DNA of 64,000 bases, taken from positions 1-64,000 of the forward strand of contig NZ_WKKE01000014.1 in NCBI RefSeq assembly GCF_009674775.1, given 5' to 3'. Each line of letters starts with the position of its first letter. The stretch's first letter is position 1. Below are positions 8,915 through 17,196 of this stretch, piece after piece. The notes under the pieces were generated by a model that saw nothing but the letters and a program-made list of their open reading frames with translations, was not told the DNA's origin and searched no databases. Source of the DNA: Flavobacterium sp. LC2016-23 (GTDB lineage: Bacteria > Bacteroidota > Bacteroidia > Flavobacteriales > Flavobacteriaceae). The position numbers were made by a program, and so were the translations under genes.

Positions 8915-10573
8915 TTATTTTTTTTGATCTAGTATAATAAGACCGTTTTGCATCGTTATTTTTCGCGTAGATTTTGTTTCCCAATACGGATTTTTAGACG
9001 AAACTATAATCGTCCAGTCGTTCTTTTCTGAAGTTATAAAATCAATAATTTCATTCGCTATTTCATCATCCATTTTATCGGTTGGATCTTCATAGAAAAG
9101 AATTTTTGGTTTATGAATAATACTTCTGGCCAGAAGAATCTTTTGTGCATTTGAAGAAGACAATTGTTTTCCTTCCGGATAAATATGCGTATCCAGACCT
9201 TTTGGCAATAATTTGATGAAAGAACTTAGCTGAACACCGTCAAGAGCCCATTTTAAATTTTCTGCACTAACAGAAGGATCGTTAAACGTAATATTATCCA
9301 GAATAGTCCCTTCAAATGGCGTTTCCTTAAAAATAATAGTGCCTATTTGAGAGCGGTATTGTCTGATGTTTATTTTTCTAAAGGTATCATCGTTGATGTA
9401 AAAACCTCCCGAATTTTGTTTTAATGACCCGGACAATAGTCGAATAAGCGTTGTTTTTCCTGATCCGTTGTCACCATCAATATAGATTTTTTCTCCTTGT
9501 TCTATTTTTAAAGTAATTGCATCGAGAGTGTTGGTTGGAGAATCCGGAAACCTGAATCGAAGATTTTCGGTTTCAAGAGTGATGTTGGCGTAATAATTAT
9601 CTTTCGGCGCTTCAAAATTTTCTTCTAATTCTAAATCGGTTACCTGACCAATTTTTTCAACAGCAGTCAAAACATCATAGAAAGTTTCCAGTCCGATAAT
9701 AATTTTTTCTACAGAAGTAATCACCAATAAAATGATAATTTCTGCCGCGACAAACTGACCAATGTTCATTTCCTGGCTCAAAACCAAATACCCCCCAATA
9801 GATAATAAACTTGCCGTAATGATGACCTTGAAAACGATCAGTTGTGTAAATTGTTTTTGGATGACTTTAAAATGCTTCTCGCGGTAATTGATATAATTAC
9901 TTACGATACCGTTGTTTTTCTGAAGGGCAAAATCATAGTTCAGATCATTTCTAAAACTAGAATTGTTACGTGCCATTTCCTGCAGCCAGCCCGCAACTTT
10001 GTATTTGAATTTAGATTCTTTTAAACTCGTTTCTAATCCTGATTTGTATGAAAATTTAAAAATAAAATACAAAAGCAGAAATAACAAAAGGCCAAAAACA
10101 ATAAAGTAGGGATGATACAAAGAGAGCAAAATAAGCCCGAATGTGATTTGGAGTAAGGCTGCCGAAAAATCAATTAGTAATTTTGAGGTTCCTTTCTGAA
10201 TCGTCAGGGTATCAAAAAAGCGGTTGGTTAATTCCGGAGGATACGTTCCGTACAGTGCTTCTGTTTTTATTTTAGGCAAACGAGCCGCGAATTCAAATGA
10301 AGAACGAACAAATATTTTTTGCTGTAAATTCTCGGTAATGCGCAATTGCATTAAAGATAAAATCCCCACAAGCGCTACTCCGGCAACAACTAAAATAATT
10401 AGAATAATCCAGGAGGCGCTAACACGGCCAGACTGAATAAAAGCTATAATCGCCTGAATTCCCAACGGAAGCGATAAACTGACCAAACCAGCAAAAATGG
10501 CGTAGAAAAAAATTTGATAAATGTCTCTTTTATCAAGGGCGAGTAAATTGTAAAATCGTTTTAATGGAGTCAT
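8915..10573 (-). CDS. ABC exporter (fused permease-ATPase) with degenerate ATPase motifs
   Basis: An ABC half-transporter: six-helix membrane domain (~1-300) followed by a nucleotide-binding domain. Walker A is intact (GDNGSGKTT). The other motifs are unusual: the Q-loop position reads IIFKETPF (Gln absent), the signature is LSSSNAQK instead of LSGGQ, Walker B plus catalytic Glu reads ILFYEDPT (Asp and Glu exchanged), and no H-loop His is visible in TIIVSSKN. No C39 peptidase domain is present. I chose the ATG at 10573 (552 residues), 17 bp after the TetR stop; an in-frame ATG at 10612 would overlap TetR and add 13 polar residues. Family membership is firm; active transport is uncertain. Confidence 0.88.
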   Translation of the reverse strand: MTPLKRFYNLLALDKRDIYQIFFYAIFAGLVSLSLPLGIQAIIAFIQSGRVSASWIILIILVVAGVALVGILSLMQLRITENLQQKIFVRSSFEFAARLPKIKTEALYGTYPPELTNRFFDTLTIQKGTSKLLIDFSAALLQITFGLILLSLYHPYFIVFGLLLFLLLYFIFKFSYKSGLETSLKESKFKYKVAGWLQEMARNNSSFRNDLNYDFALQKNNGIVSNYINYREKHFKVIQKQFTQLIVFKVIITASLLSIGGYLVLSQEMNIGQFVAAEIIILLVITSVEKIIIGLETFYDVLTAVEKIGQVTDLELEENFEAPKDNYYANITLETENLRFRFPDSPTNTLDAITLKIEQGEKIYIDGDNGSGKTTLIRLLSGSLKQNSGGFYINDDTFRKINIRQYRSQIGTIIFKETPFEGTILDNITFNDPSVSAENLKWALDGVQLSSFIKLLPKGLDTHIYPEGKQLSSSNAQKILLARSIIHKPKILFYEDPTDKMDDEIANEIIDFITSEKNDWTIIVSSKNPYWETKSTRKITMQNGLIILDQKK

Positions 10574-10589
10574 GTTGTTTATTTTATAA

Positions 10590-11261
10590 TTAGCGCAAAA
10601 CGTTTTCTGCAAGATTTAAGTAAAACTGCGTTGTGGTAACGCTTTCATTACAATTGGTAATACTTTTTAAATGCTCTTTTAAAAAGTGCTGATGCAGACT
10701 TCCTTCAACAATGGTCGAAACTAAAGATTTAGCATACTGATAATCTGGATTGACCTCATTCACAATAGCCACAATTCTATTAATGAGTCTTTTGTAAATT
10801 AAAAAAAAGCCTTCTTTGTTTTCCTGGTCTACTTCTTTTGTATGAAAGGTTTTGGTAAATTCTGCAATGATAATTCTATTTAAAATGGCCTCGTTAATGT
10901 GATCTGTATAGATATCGTCGGTTACTTTTTCTGTAACAATGGTAATTGCTTTTTTGAGTTTTTCTTTTTTATCAGTGATATTGGCCGTGTTAAATACCAA
11001 TTTATACTCGATCCAACTCCAGTACCAGGAAGACAAATACACTAATAATTTATGCTTATTTTCGAAATATCGGTAAATCGAACTTTCGTTTGATCCTATT
11101 TTTTCTCCCAGCTTTTTAAATGTAAAGTTATCAAAACCAATGGCATCTATGAGGATAATACTTTGTTCAATTATTTTTTTGCCTAATGCAGATGTCTCAG
11201 GATCTTTTACATAAATCTTTTCATTTACCTGCATTTTTATATTTGAAAGTATAATTTCCAT
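10590..11261 (-). CDS. TetR-family regulator of the efflux operon
   Basis: A 223-residue protein with a TetR-type N-terminal HTH (~28-75; FTFKKLGEKIGSNESSIYRY followed by FENKHKLL) and an all-helical C-terminal ligand/dimer domain. It is the first gene of the TetR-ABC-HlyD-TolC operon, the usual position for a local efflux repressor that also controls itself. The start at 11261 is the first ATG; Met10 at 11234 is equally plausible because the predicted transcription start (~11272) leaves only a short leader for the upstream ATG. The ligand is unknown. Confidence 0.9.
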   Translation of the reverse strand: MEIILSNIKMQVNEKIYVKDPETSALGKKIIEQSIILIDAIGFDNFTFKKLGEKIGSNESSIYRYFENKHKLLVYLSSWYWSWIEYKLVFNTANITDKKEKLKKAITIVTEKVTDDIYTDHINEAILNRIIIAEFTKTFHTKEVDQENKEGFFLIYKRLINRIVAIVNEVNPDYQYAKSLVSTIVEGSLHQHFLKEHLKSITNCNESVTTTQFYLNLAENVLR

Positions 11262-11278
11262 AAAAATTATTTTTTGTG

Positions 11279-11299
11279 CAAATATAATAGTATTACTAT
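11279..11299 (-). promoter_or_regulatory. Promoter -7 box with adjoining palindromic operator for the TetR operon
   Basis: On the minus strand TATATTTG (11286-11279) fits TAnnTTTG. Immediately upstream, within the promoter spacer, ATAGT-ATT-ACTAT (11287-11299) is a perfect inverted repeat. A repressor bound there would block RNA polymerase, which suits TetR autoregulation. No good TTG -33 element at standard spacing was seen. Confidence 0.5.
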
Positions 11300-11463
11300 C
11301 AATAACGAAATATTTACTTTAAATAATTGTTAAAAAAAGTCCCTGTCTTGCTTTTGGAGAAGTTTATGAAAGGAGTCATTTCTTCTCCGTAAATTGTAAT
11401 GAGAATTGTTTTTTTACAGGTAAACAGCAGGTTTTTAATTAAAAAATCCATCTGACTTTTCCA

Positions 11464-11496
11464 TAAAAAAAGCCCGATACCAAAAGATATCAGGCT
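11464..11496 (-). terminator. Terminator of the fructan operon
   Basis: AGCCcGATA (11471-11479) and TATCaGGCT (11488-11496) form a stem with one internal mismatch. The minus strand continues with seven T (11470-11464); the plus side also has a T run, so it may act in both directions. It lies about 60 bp after the fructokinase stop. Confidence 0.78.
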
Positions 11497-11555
11497 TAGT
11501 TTTTAAAATAGAACTATGCATTCAATTGAATACTATAGTTGCCTTGTAAAACAAG

Positions 11556-12461
11556 TTAAATTTTAATTCCGGACATTAATTTTTCAATTTTAGAATACGA
11601 AATTTCAGGATTGGCACCTGGTGCTTCTGCTACCAATGCTCCAACTGCGCAAGCAAAATCGATTGCTTGTTGCGGTTCTTTTCCGGTAAGTAATGAAGTT
11701 ATTAAAGCTGCCAGAAACGAATCCCCTGCGCCTACTGTATCGGCAACCTCAACAGGGTAACCCGCATTTTCAAAGATTTGCCCCTTCCACATTAATAAAG
11801 CTCCGTGTTTGCCTCTGGTGACGCACATGGCAGTTACTTTGGTTCTTTCTGCTATAAAATGCATATTGTCTTCTAAACTTACAGAAGGCGATTTCATCTC
11901 TTGGGTAATCTCTAATAATTCTTCGTCATTGAACTTAATGAAATCCGAAGCGTGCATTAATTGCTCCAGCATTTCATAAGAATAATGCGGTTTTCTTAAA
12001 TTAACATCAAAAACCTTACAGGCTTTTGTCTGCAGCAATTCTTCCAAAGATTTCCTTGACACCTCATCCCTGCAAACCAGACTTCCGTAAATTAGCACAT
12101 CGGCATCTAATGCTGTTTTCTTTGCAAAATCATTTAATACAATCTTATCCCAAGCCGATGGATAACTGATTTCATAACTTGCAGAACCGCGTTCGTTTAC
12201 CGTTACGTTTACCAAACCCGTTGGAAATTCCTCTGATTTAATAATTGCAGCTGTTTCAAGACCTAAACTTTTTACCTGATCTATAATTGCCTTTCCATCT
12301 TCATCATTTCCTACACAGCTAATCATGGCTACTTCGCAGCCTAGTGTTTTCATGCGCAGTGCTACATTGAGCGGTGCGCCGCCAATCTTTTTTTCATTGG
12401 CAAAAACATCCCAAAGCACTTCTCCGTAGGCCACTGCCTTAAGGTTTTTTCCGTTATTCAT
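11556..12461 (-). CDS. PfkB-family sugar kinase, probably fructokinase
   Basis: A 301-residue ribokinase-fold enzyme. The substrate glycine pair is visible near residues 27-32 (IGGAPLNVA), and the C-terminal signature DTVGAGDSF (241-249) carries the catalytic base Asp247. It would phosphorylate fructose with ATP in the cytosol. Fructose rather than another sugar is inferred from the neighbours: two GH32-type proteins, SusC/SusD and a sugar porter. Last gene of the operon, 23 bp after the GH32-like lipoprotein and just before the terminator. Confidence 0.88.
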   Translation of the reverse strand: MNNGKNLKAVAYGEVLWDVFANEKKIGGAPLNVALRMKTLGCEVAMISCVGNDEDGKAIIDQVKSLGLETAAIIKSEEFPTGLVNVTVNERGSASYEISYPSAWDKIVLNDFAKKTALDADVLIYGSLVCRDEVSRKSLEELLQTKACKVFDVNLRKPHYSYEMLEQLMHASDFIKFNDEELLEITQEMKSPSVSLEDNMHFIAERTKVTAMCVTRGKHGALLMWKGQIFENAGYPVEVADTVGAGDSFLAALITSLLTGKEPQQAIDFACAVGALVAEAPGANPEISYSKIEKLMSGIKI

Positions 12462-12484
12462 TCTAAAAATATTTTATATTAATG

Positions 12485-14059
12485 TTATTCTGGTCTTGTA
12501 ATCTGAAGATTAGAAAAAGTACTGTTTTGTCCTTCCGCAATTAATCCCCATTTGTTTTGGTCTCTACCGTAAATACGATTTGTTAAAGCTGCTTTTCCGT
12601 TAATGTAAAGTACTACAACACTTCCTTCGGCAATTATTTCAATATTATATTTAACATTGACCTGAAATTGAAAGGGCATTCCGGTAGTTTCCTGCGAAGC
12701 CGAATTGTATCCTATTATTTTGCCTTTAGCTACATCCAAAGCTATTTTATAATAACTGCCCGAATCATTGGTATGAAAAACAATTCCTGAAGTACCCGAA
12801 TTATTTGCCAGGGTAACTTCTGCTTTTATTTTGGCTTTTTTACCGATAGCTTTAAAAGTTACCATTGCTTTTTCTGTTGTGCCTGACAAAGCATAACTTC
12901 CATTATTTGTTGTCACACTTCCCAGAGTCGCATCAACTTCTGCACTGCTGTTTTTCTTAGAAAATAAATCCAAAACAGCTTTTGGCGATTGCATTCCTAA
13001 AGTACCATCCGTATTTTGTATCAATTCATGAATGACCATATTTCCCGCCCAATCTTTATTTCCTAAATCATTTTCGGGTGTTTTTCTGGCATTCCATCCA
13101 AAAACATATCTTTTGTTTCCGTCAGAAGCGGTCTTACCGGCATAAAAATATTCTCCGTCAATCTTATCCTTTTCAGGTTTGATCCATGGCCCGTTAATAG
13201 AACTTGCCATTCTGTAATGCGTGCCTTTATCTGCACTCCAGTTTTCAGAAAAAAACAAATACCAATAATTACCCATTTTAAAGATATCGGCACATTCCAT
13301 CATCAGATAATTCTCCTCTGGTGTTGTCGTGTAAATTGGAGCCTGAACATCCCATTTTCCGGATGCCGGATCAGCAGTTGTAAAATGCAGTAAAACTGCT
13401 TTTCTGCCGGGCTCTGTCTGTGTACTAACCAACATCGAGTACTTTTTTAGCTCATCATTATAAAACACATGCGGATCCCTGAAATCATAATTATAATATC
13501 CTGCCGGTGCTGTAATTTTAAAAGCAGGCAGTTTCGTCCAGTTTTTCAAATCAGAACTTGTAGCACACAAAACACTTTCTCTTGCATTGGATTGCACAAA
13601 AGCCGGAGTTTCATTATGTCCTGTGTAATAAAAGTAATAAATAGTACCCACTTTAACTACTGATCCTGTGCCAATAGCAAAATCAGGATCATTCGTTTTT
13701 CCGTATGGAATCATTTGCCCTTCGTAGGTAAAATGAGCCAAATCTGTACTTAAATATTCATGAATATCATGAAATCCTTTTCCTGCAGGTTTATGTTGCG
13801 CATCATGAAGGAAATAAATATGGAATTTTCCGTTGTCGAAAAAAGGCATAATATCTCCTGTGTAACCCGCACTGTAATACGGATCACCTGCCCCCATCCA
13901 CTGAGCGGGCGGAACGGGGAAAATGCTTGTTATCTCAGAATTGCCTCCTGAAACAGAGCCTCCAATATACTTATCGTCCTGACTGCAGGAAACAAGTGAA
14001 AAGAAAACGCAGGCTATTGTTACTATATTGTTTCTATATTTCATTTTTGTTGATTTCAA
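12485..14059 (-). CDS. GH32-like surface lipoprotein with altered nucleophile motif
   Basis: A 524-residue lipoprotein (lipobox ending at Cys25, LVSC). Residues ~45-350 follow the five-bladed GH32 propeller: the RDP motif (194-196, FRDPHVF) and an EC motif (Glu255-Cys256, MMECADIF) are present. The canonical WMNDPNG is replaced by WMGAGDPYY, leaving Asp59 as the only nucleophile candidate. The C-terminal ~170 residues look like a beta-sandwich carbohydrate-binding module. It may be a fructan hydrolase with unusual specificity or a binding protein. Located 6 bp after the DUF4960 lipoprotein within the fructan operon. Confidence 0.8.
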   Translation of the reverse strand: MKSTKMKYRNNIVTIACVFFSLVSCSQDDKYIGGSVSGGNSEITSIFPVPPAQWMGAGDPYYSAGYTGDIMPFFDNGKFHIYFLHDAQHKPAGKGFHDIHEYLSTDLAHFTYEGQMIPYGKTNDPDFAIGTGSVVKVGTIYYFYYTGHNETPAFVQSNARESVLCATSSDLKNWTKLPAFKITAPAGYYNYDFRDPHVFYNDELKKYSMLVSTQTEPGRKAVLLHFTTADPASGKWDVQAPIYTTTPEENYLMMECADIFKMGNYWYLFFSENWSADKGTHYRMASSINGPWIKPEKDKIDGEYFYAGKTASDGNKRYVFGWNARKTPENDLGNKDWAGNMVIHELIQNTDGTLGMQSPKAVLDLFSKKNSSAEVDATLGSVTTNNGSYALSGTTEKAMVTFKAIGKKAKIKAEVTLANNSGTSGIVFHTNDSGSYYKIALDVAKGKIIGYNSASQETTGMPFQFQVNVKYNIEIIAEGSVVVLYINGKAALTNRIYGRDQNKWGLIAEGQNSTFSNLQITRPE

Positions 14060-14065
14060 AATAGA

Positions 14066-15463
14066 TTAATTTTTAGCCAGATAGTTGATGCTATTTTGTG
14101 TTAAAAGCCTGATATTGCCGATAAATTCATTTGCCTGACTTGGAACACCGCTGCTGTTGGTTTCATTATACCAGTCATAAGCTCCCATAGAAATCACAAT
14201 CACATTTTTATTAGTTCCGGTATTTGGGAACTCCGCAATGGTCACTCTTCCATCAAGATTATTATCCCAGGCTTCGCTCGCTAAGTTGGTTCCGCCTGTT
14301 TGGTTTCTCCAGCCTTCTCCATTCACATATCCGCCCCATTCCGGTACGAACCACCATGCCGTGTGATTTAGCCTGAAAGTACCGCTTTGCAATAAATTTG
14401 CTTTTCCGCTTTCATAGGTTGTCAATCCCTCGAAAATTGGGTGATTCTCGTGACCTTTAAAAGACATTCCCCAGGAATTTCCATCAACAAATCCATTTGG
14501 TGGAAAATCTCCAAAAACGTTATTCGGTCCTTTTCCTGAAGGAACAATTCCTAAAGCATCTGTATATTGTGAAGCAAAAGAGGTTAAAAGTAAATTTCCT
14601 CCGTTAGCTCTGAAATTCTTTAAAGCAGCAGTAACGGCAGGTTTGTAAGCAATTGCCGGTAAATTAGCTGCAGCGTCAAAATGCCACCAGATGACATCGA
14701 CATCGCTTAAATCTGAACCGTTTTCAATACTAGTAAATGAAATATATTTTGCTCCGCTAAAAGTGGAAAAGAACCAGTCGGCGGCAGTAATTTCATCCAG
14801 ATTGGTAATTTCGGCTCTTGTTGCGGCAGTTCCTAAAAAAGCAACCACCAAACCTGTTACCGGAACCCCAACATTCGCAGTGTAATTTACACTTTTCCCA
14901 TTAGAGGTTATTACAAAAGTCACTGCGTTTGTAAAATCAATTGTCGCACCGGAAGCAGGCGAAATCGAAACACCTTTCGTTACTTCGATAACTGGTTTTA
15001 AAGCGGTTAAATTAGTACCTTCAGGCAAGGTCATGGTAATGGTTTTATTAGCATCATTTACGGTTGCTGCCACTCCATTAATGGTAAAACTCTTAATAGG
15101 ACTCAAAACTATTGTTGTAACAGTATAGTCTTTGTACAAATTACCATTTGTAACCCGAAACTTTACGGGATTTGAATAATCAGCCGGAACTGTCAGATCT
15201 AAATTTGATTTTGCGCCTTGTTCCAGTACCATTTCGGGTTTTACTGCTGTGATGTCAGATCCGTAAGGCATCGTGATATTAATTTTTCCTGTTTTCTGAT
15301 CAATTTGCCCCGCTACTCCGTTTATTTTAAAAGAAGTTACATTAGACGGTGAATTGACATCAAAACCACCACTTTCAAAACTGTTTTCGCAGGCAGTAAC
15401 CATAAAAAATACTGCCAGTATCAAAGACACTCTGGTCCAGTTTTTATATATAAATTTTCTCAT
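14066..15463 (-). CDS. Surface glycan-binding lipoprotein of the fructan locus (DUF4960/DUF5018-like)
   Basis: A 465-residue lipoprotein (Cys25 in MVTAC). Two similar ~85-residue beta domains follow (~40-115 and ~118-205), both with the pattern SFKINGVAG/SFTINGVAA...ITMPYGSDIT/ITMTLPEGTN, then a C-terminal domain (~207-465) resembling DUF4960. It occupies the SusE/F position after SusD, and similar proteins are encoded beside SusC/SusD in known Bacteroides fructan loci. The expected role is to hold fructan at the cell surface; binding is inferred from position and architecture, not from recognisable binding residues. Confidence 0.82.
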   Translation of the reverse strand: MRKFIYKNWTRVSLILAVFFMVTACENSFESGGFDVNSPSNVTSFKINGVAGQIDQKTGKINITMPYGSDITAVKPEMVLEQGAKSNLDLTVPADYSNPVKFRVTNGNLYKDYTVTTIVLSPIKSFTINGVAATVNDANKTITMTLPEGTNLTALKPVIEVTKGVSISPASGATIDFTNAVTFVITSNGKSVNYTANVGVPVTGLVVAFLGTAATRAEITNLDEITAADWFFSTFSGAKYISFTSIENGSDLSDVDVIWWHFDAAANLPAIAYKPAVTAALKNFRANGGNLLLTSFASQYTDALGIVPSGKGPNNVFGDFPPNGFVDGNSWGMSFKGHENHPIFEGLTTYESGKANLLQSGTFRLNHTAWWFVPEWGGYVNGEGWRNQTGGTNLASEAWDNNLDGRVTIAEFPNTGTNKNVIVISMGAYDWYNETNSSGVPSQANEFIGNIRLLTQNSINYLAKN

Positions 15464-15483
15464 GTTGCTGTTCTTAAAATAGA

Positions 15484-17175
15484 TTAATAACCCGGATTTT
15501 GTTTGTATAATCCCTGACTGAAATTAATTTGTTTCAGTGGAATTGGACAATATTCTTCTTTATGCGCATCAAAAAAGGCATCCTGGTAATAGGTGCGTTT
15601 TGTTTTTTCTTCTGCATAAAAGTCATTCATTACCTGATCTGTAACACCCCAGCGAACAAGGTCAAAAAAGCGGTTTCCTTCCATAGCCAATTCTAAACGA
15701 CGTTCGAAACGCATTGCTTTACGGGCAAAATCCTGTGTCCAGTTACAATTAACCCCATCTTCGTAAGTATTTATTTTAAAATTGTTTACATACGGAAGTC
15801 TTCCTGTGCTTTGAGCTGCTCTTTCTCTAATCTGATTGATTAATGGCAAAGCTTCAGCTTGTCTTCCTAATTCAATCAAAGCTTCGGCACGCATTAAAAT
15901 CACATCGGCATAACGTATTTGAATTCTGTTTTTTGAATTTCCGTAAAACGGATCAATATTCACCACACAGCTGCAGTTTGGCGCCACATTTTCTTTTAAT
16001 GAAGCAAAATAACCGTAAGTTCCCGGAGATCTGACCCAGGCCTCCACATATAGAAATTCAGGATCATATTTGTAAGGCAGTCCCGGCATCGCAACGGTGT
16101 GATACAATCTTGGATCAACTGTATTGGCGTCTATATTTTTATAATCAAAATCCTCGTTATTATAAGTGTCAAATTCCGGTAAACCATTTGTGCCTGTTTT
16201 AAAAGCATTTACTAAATTTTGGCTAGGTTTATGAAAATCGCAGCATCCTAATCCCTGAGGTGTTGAAAGAACGTCTGAAAAATTCAATCTTCCGTATAAA
16301 GTTCCATCGTTGTCTGAAAACTGAATCGAGAAAATCGATTCGGGTCCGTTTTCAAAAGTCCCCGGTAAAAAGTTGTTGGCAAAATCAGGCTCCAAACTTG
16401 CTTTCCCGATTACTTTGTCTGTCGCTGCAATTACTTCCTGTAAATGCTGCTGATTGATTCCTGTAACTTTATAAGTTTCATCCTGCGTATAAGCCTGGTA
16501 CAAACGGGTTTTTGCCAGATACGCATAGGCTGCCTTTTTAGTCGCACGGCCAACTTGTGGCTGAGCTTCGGGCAAACCATCGGCGGCAGCCTGGAAATCT
16601 TCAGCAATTTTATTCCAAAGTTCTTCGTTTGAAAGTGCTTTATTGGAGATCGTTTTATACGCTTCTACCGGAATGTCTTCTGTGATATAAGGAACATTTC
16701 TGAACATAATTTTCAGCATAAAGTAAAAATGTCCTCTCAAAAAACGCATCTCGGCCATACGTGTTTTCTTTAGCGGATAATCGGCTTCTGAAATTTTCTC
16801 TAAGGCTTTCAAGGCTTTATTCGCTCTGGAAACGCCCACATAGCTGATGTACCAAAAGGAATCTAATTCGCCAAAATCGGGTCTGATATTATTCGAAACT
16901 TCAAAAAAGTGAAAGTCCTGAATATCATTCGTTCCGCTGCCTCCTTTGTAGGCATCATCAGAACGTACATTTCCAAATGGCCACAAGCTATAAGGTGAAT
17001 CATAATGATCATTGCCCAACTGAGCATAAGCGGCATTCATAAATCCTTCTATTGATTGCGGTGTAATAATATCTTCTTCAGACAACACGCCACGAGGATC
17101 ATTTTCCAGAAAATCAGAACAGGAAGCAAATATTCCCATCACTAAAAATGCTGTTATATATAGTATCTTTTTCAT
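15484..17175 (-). CDS. SusD/RagB-family outer-membrane glycan-binding lipoprotein
   Basis: A 563-residue lipoprotein with lipobox Cys19 (GIFASC). It has the SusD layout: a helical TPR-like N-terminal half with the RAxxYFMLKIMF-type segment and a C-terminal part ending in the conserved MRFERRLELAMEGNRFFDL region and a closing KQNPGY. SusD caps the SusC transporter and delivers oligosaccharide. It follows SusC by 21 bp and precedes the surface lipoprotein by 20 bp. Fructan as ligand is inferred from the operon. Confidence 0.95.
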   Translation of the reverse strand: MKKILYITAFLVMGIFASCSDFLENDPRGVLSEEDIITPQSIEGFMNAAYAQLGNDHYDSPYSLWPFGNVRSDDAYKGGSGTNDIQDFHFFEVSNNIRPDFGELDSFWYISYVGVSRANKALKALEKISEADYPLKKTRMAEMRFLRGHFYFMLKIMFRNVPYITEDIPVEAYKTISNKALSNEELWNKIAEDFQAAADGLPEAQPQVGRATKKAAYAYLAKTRLYQAYTQDETYKVTGINQQHLQEVIAATDKVIGKASLEPDFANNFLPGTFENGPESIFSIQFSDNDGTLYGRLNFSDVLSTPQGLGCCDFHKPSQNLVNAFKTGTNGLPEFDTYNNEDFDYKNIDANTVDPRLYHTVAMPGLPYKYDPEFLYVEAWVRSPGTYGYFASLKENVAPNCSCVVNIDPFYGNSKNRIQIRYADVILMRAEALIELGRQAEALPLINQIRERAAQSTGRLPYVNNFKINTYEDGVNCNWTQDFARKAMRFERRLELAMEGNRFFDLVRWGVTDQVMNDFYAEEKTKRTYYQDAFFDAHKEEYCPIPLKQINFSQGLYKQNPGY

Positions 17176-17196
17176 GTTTTTTGATTTAAGCTTTTA

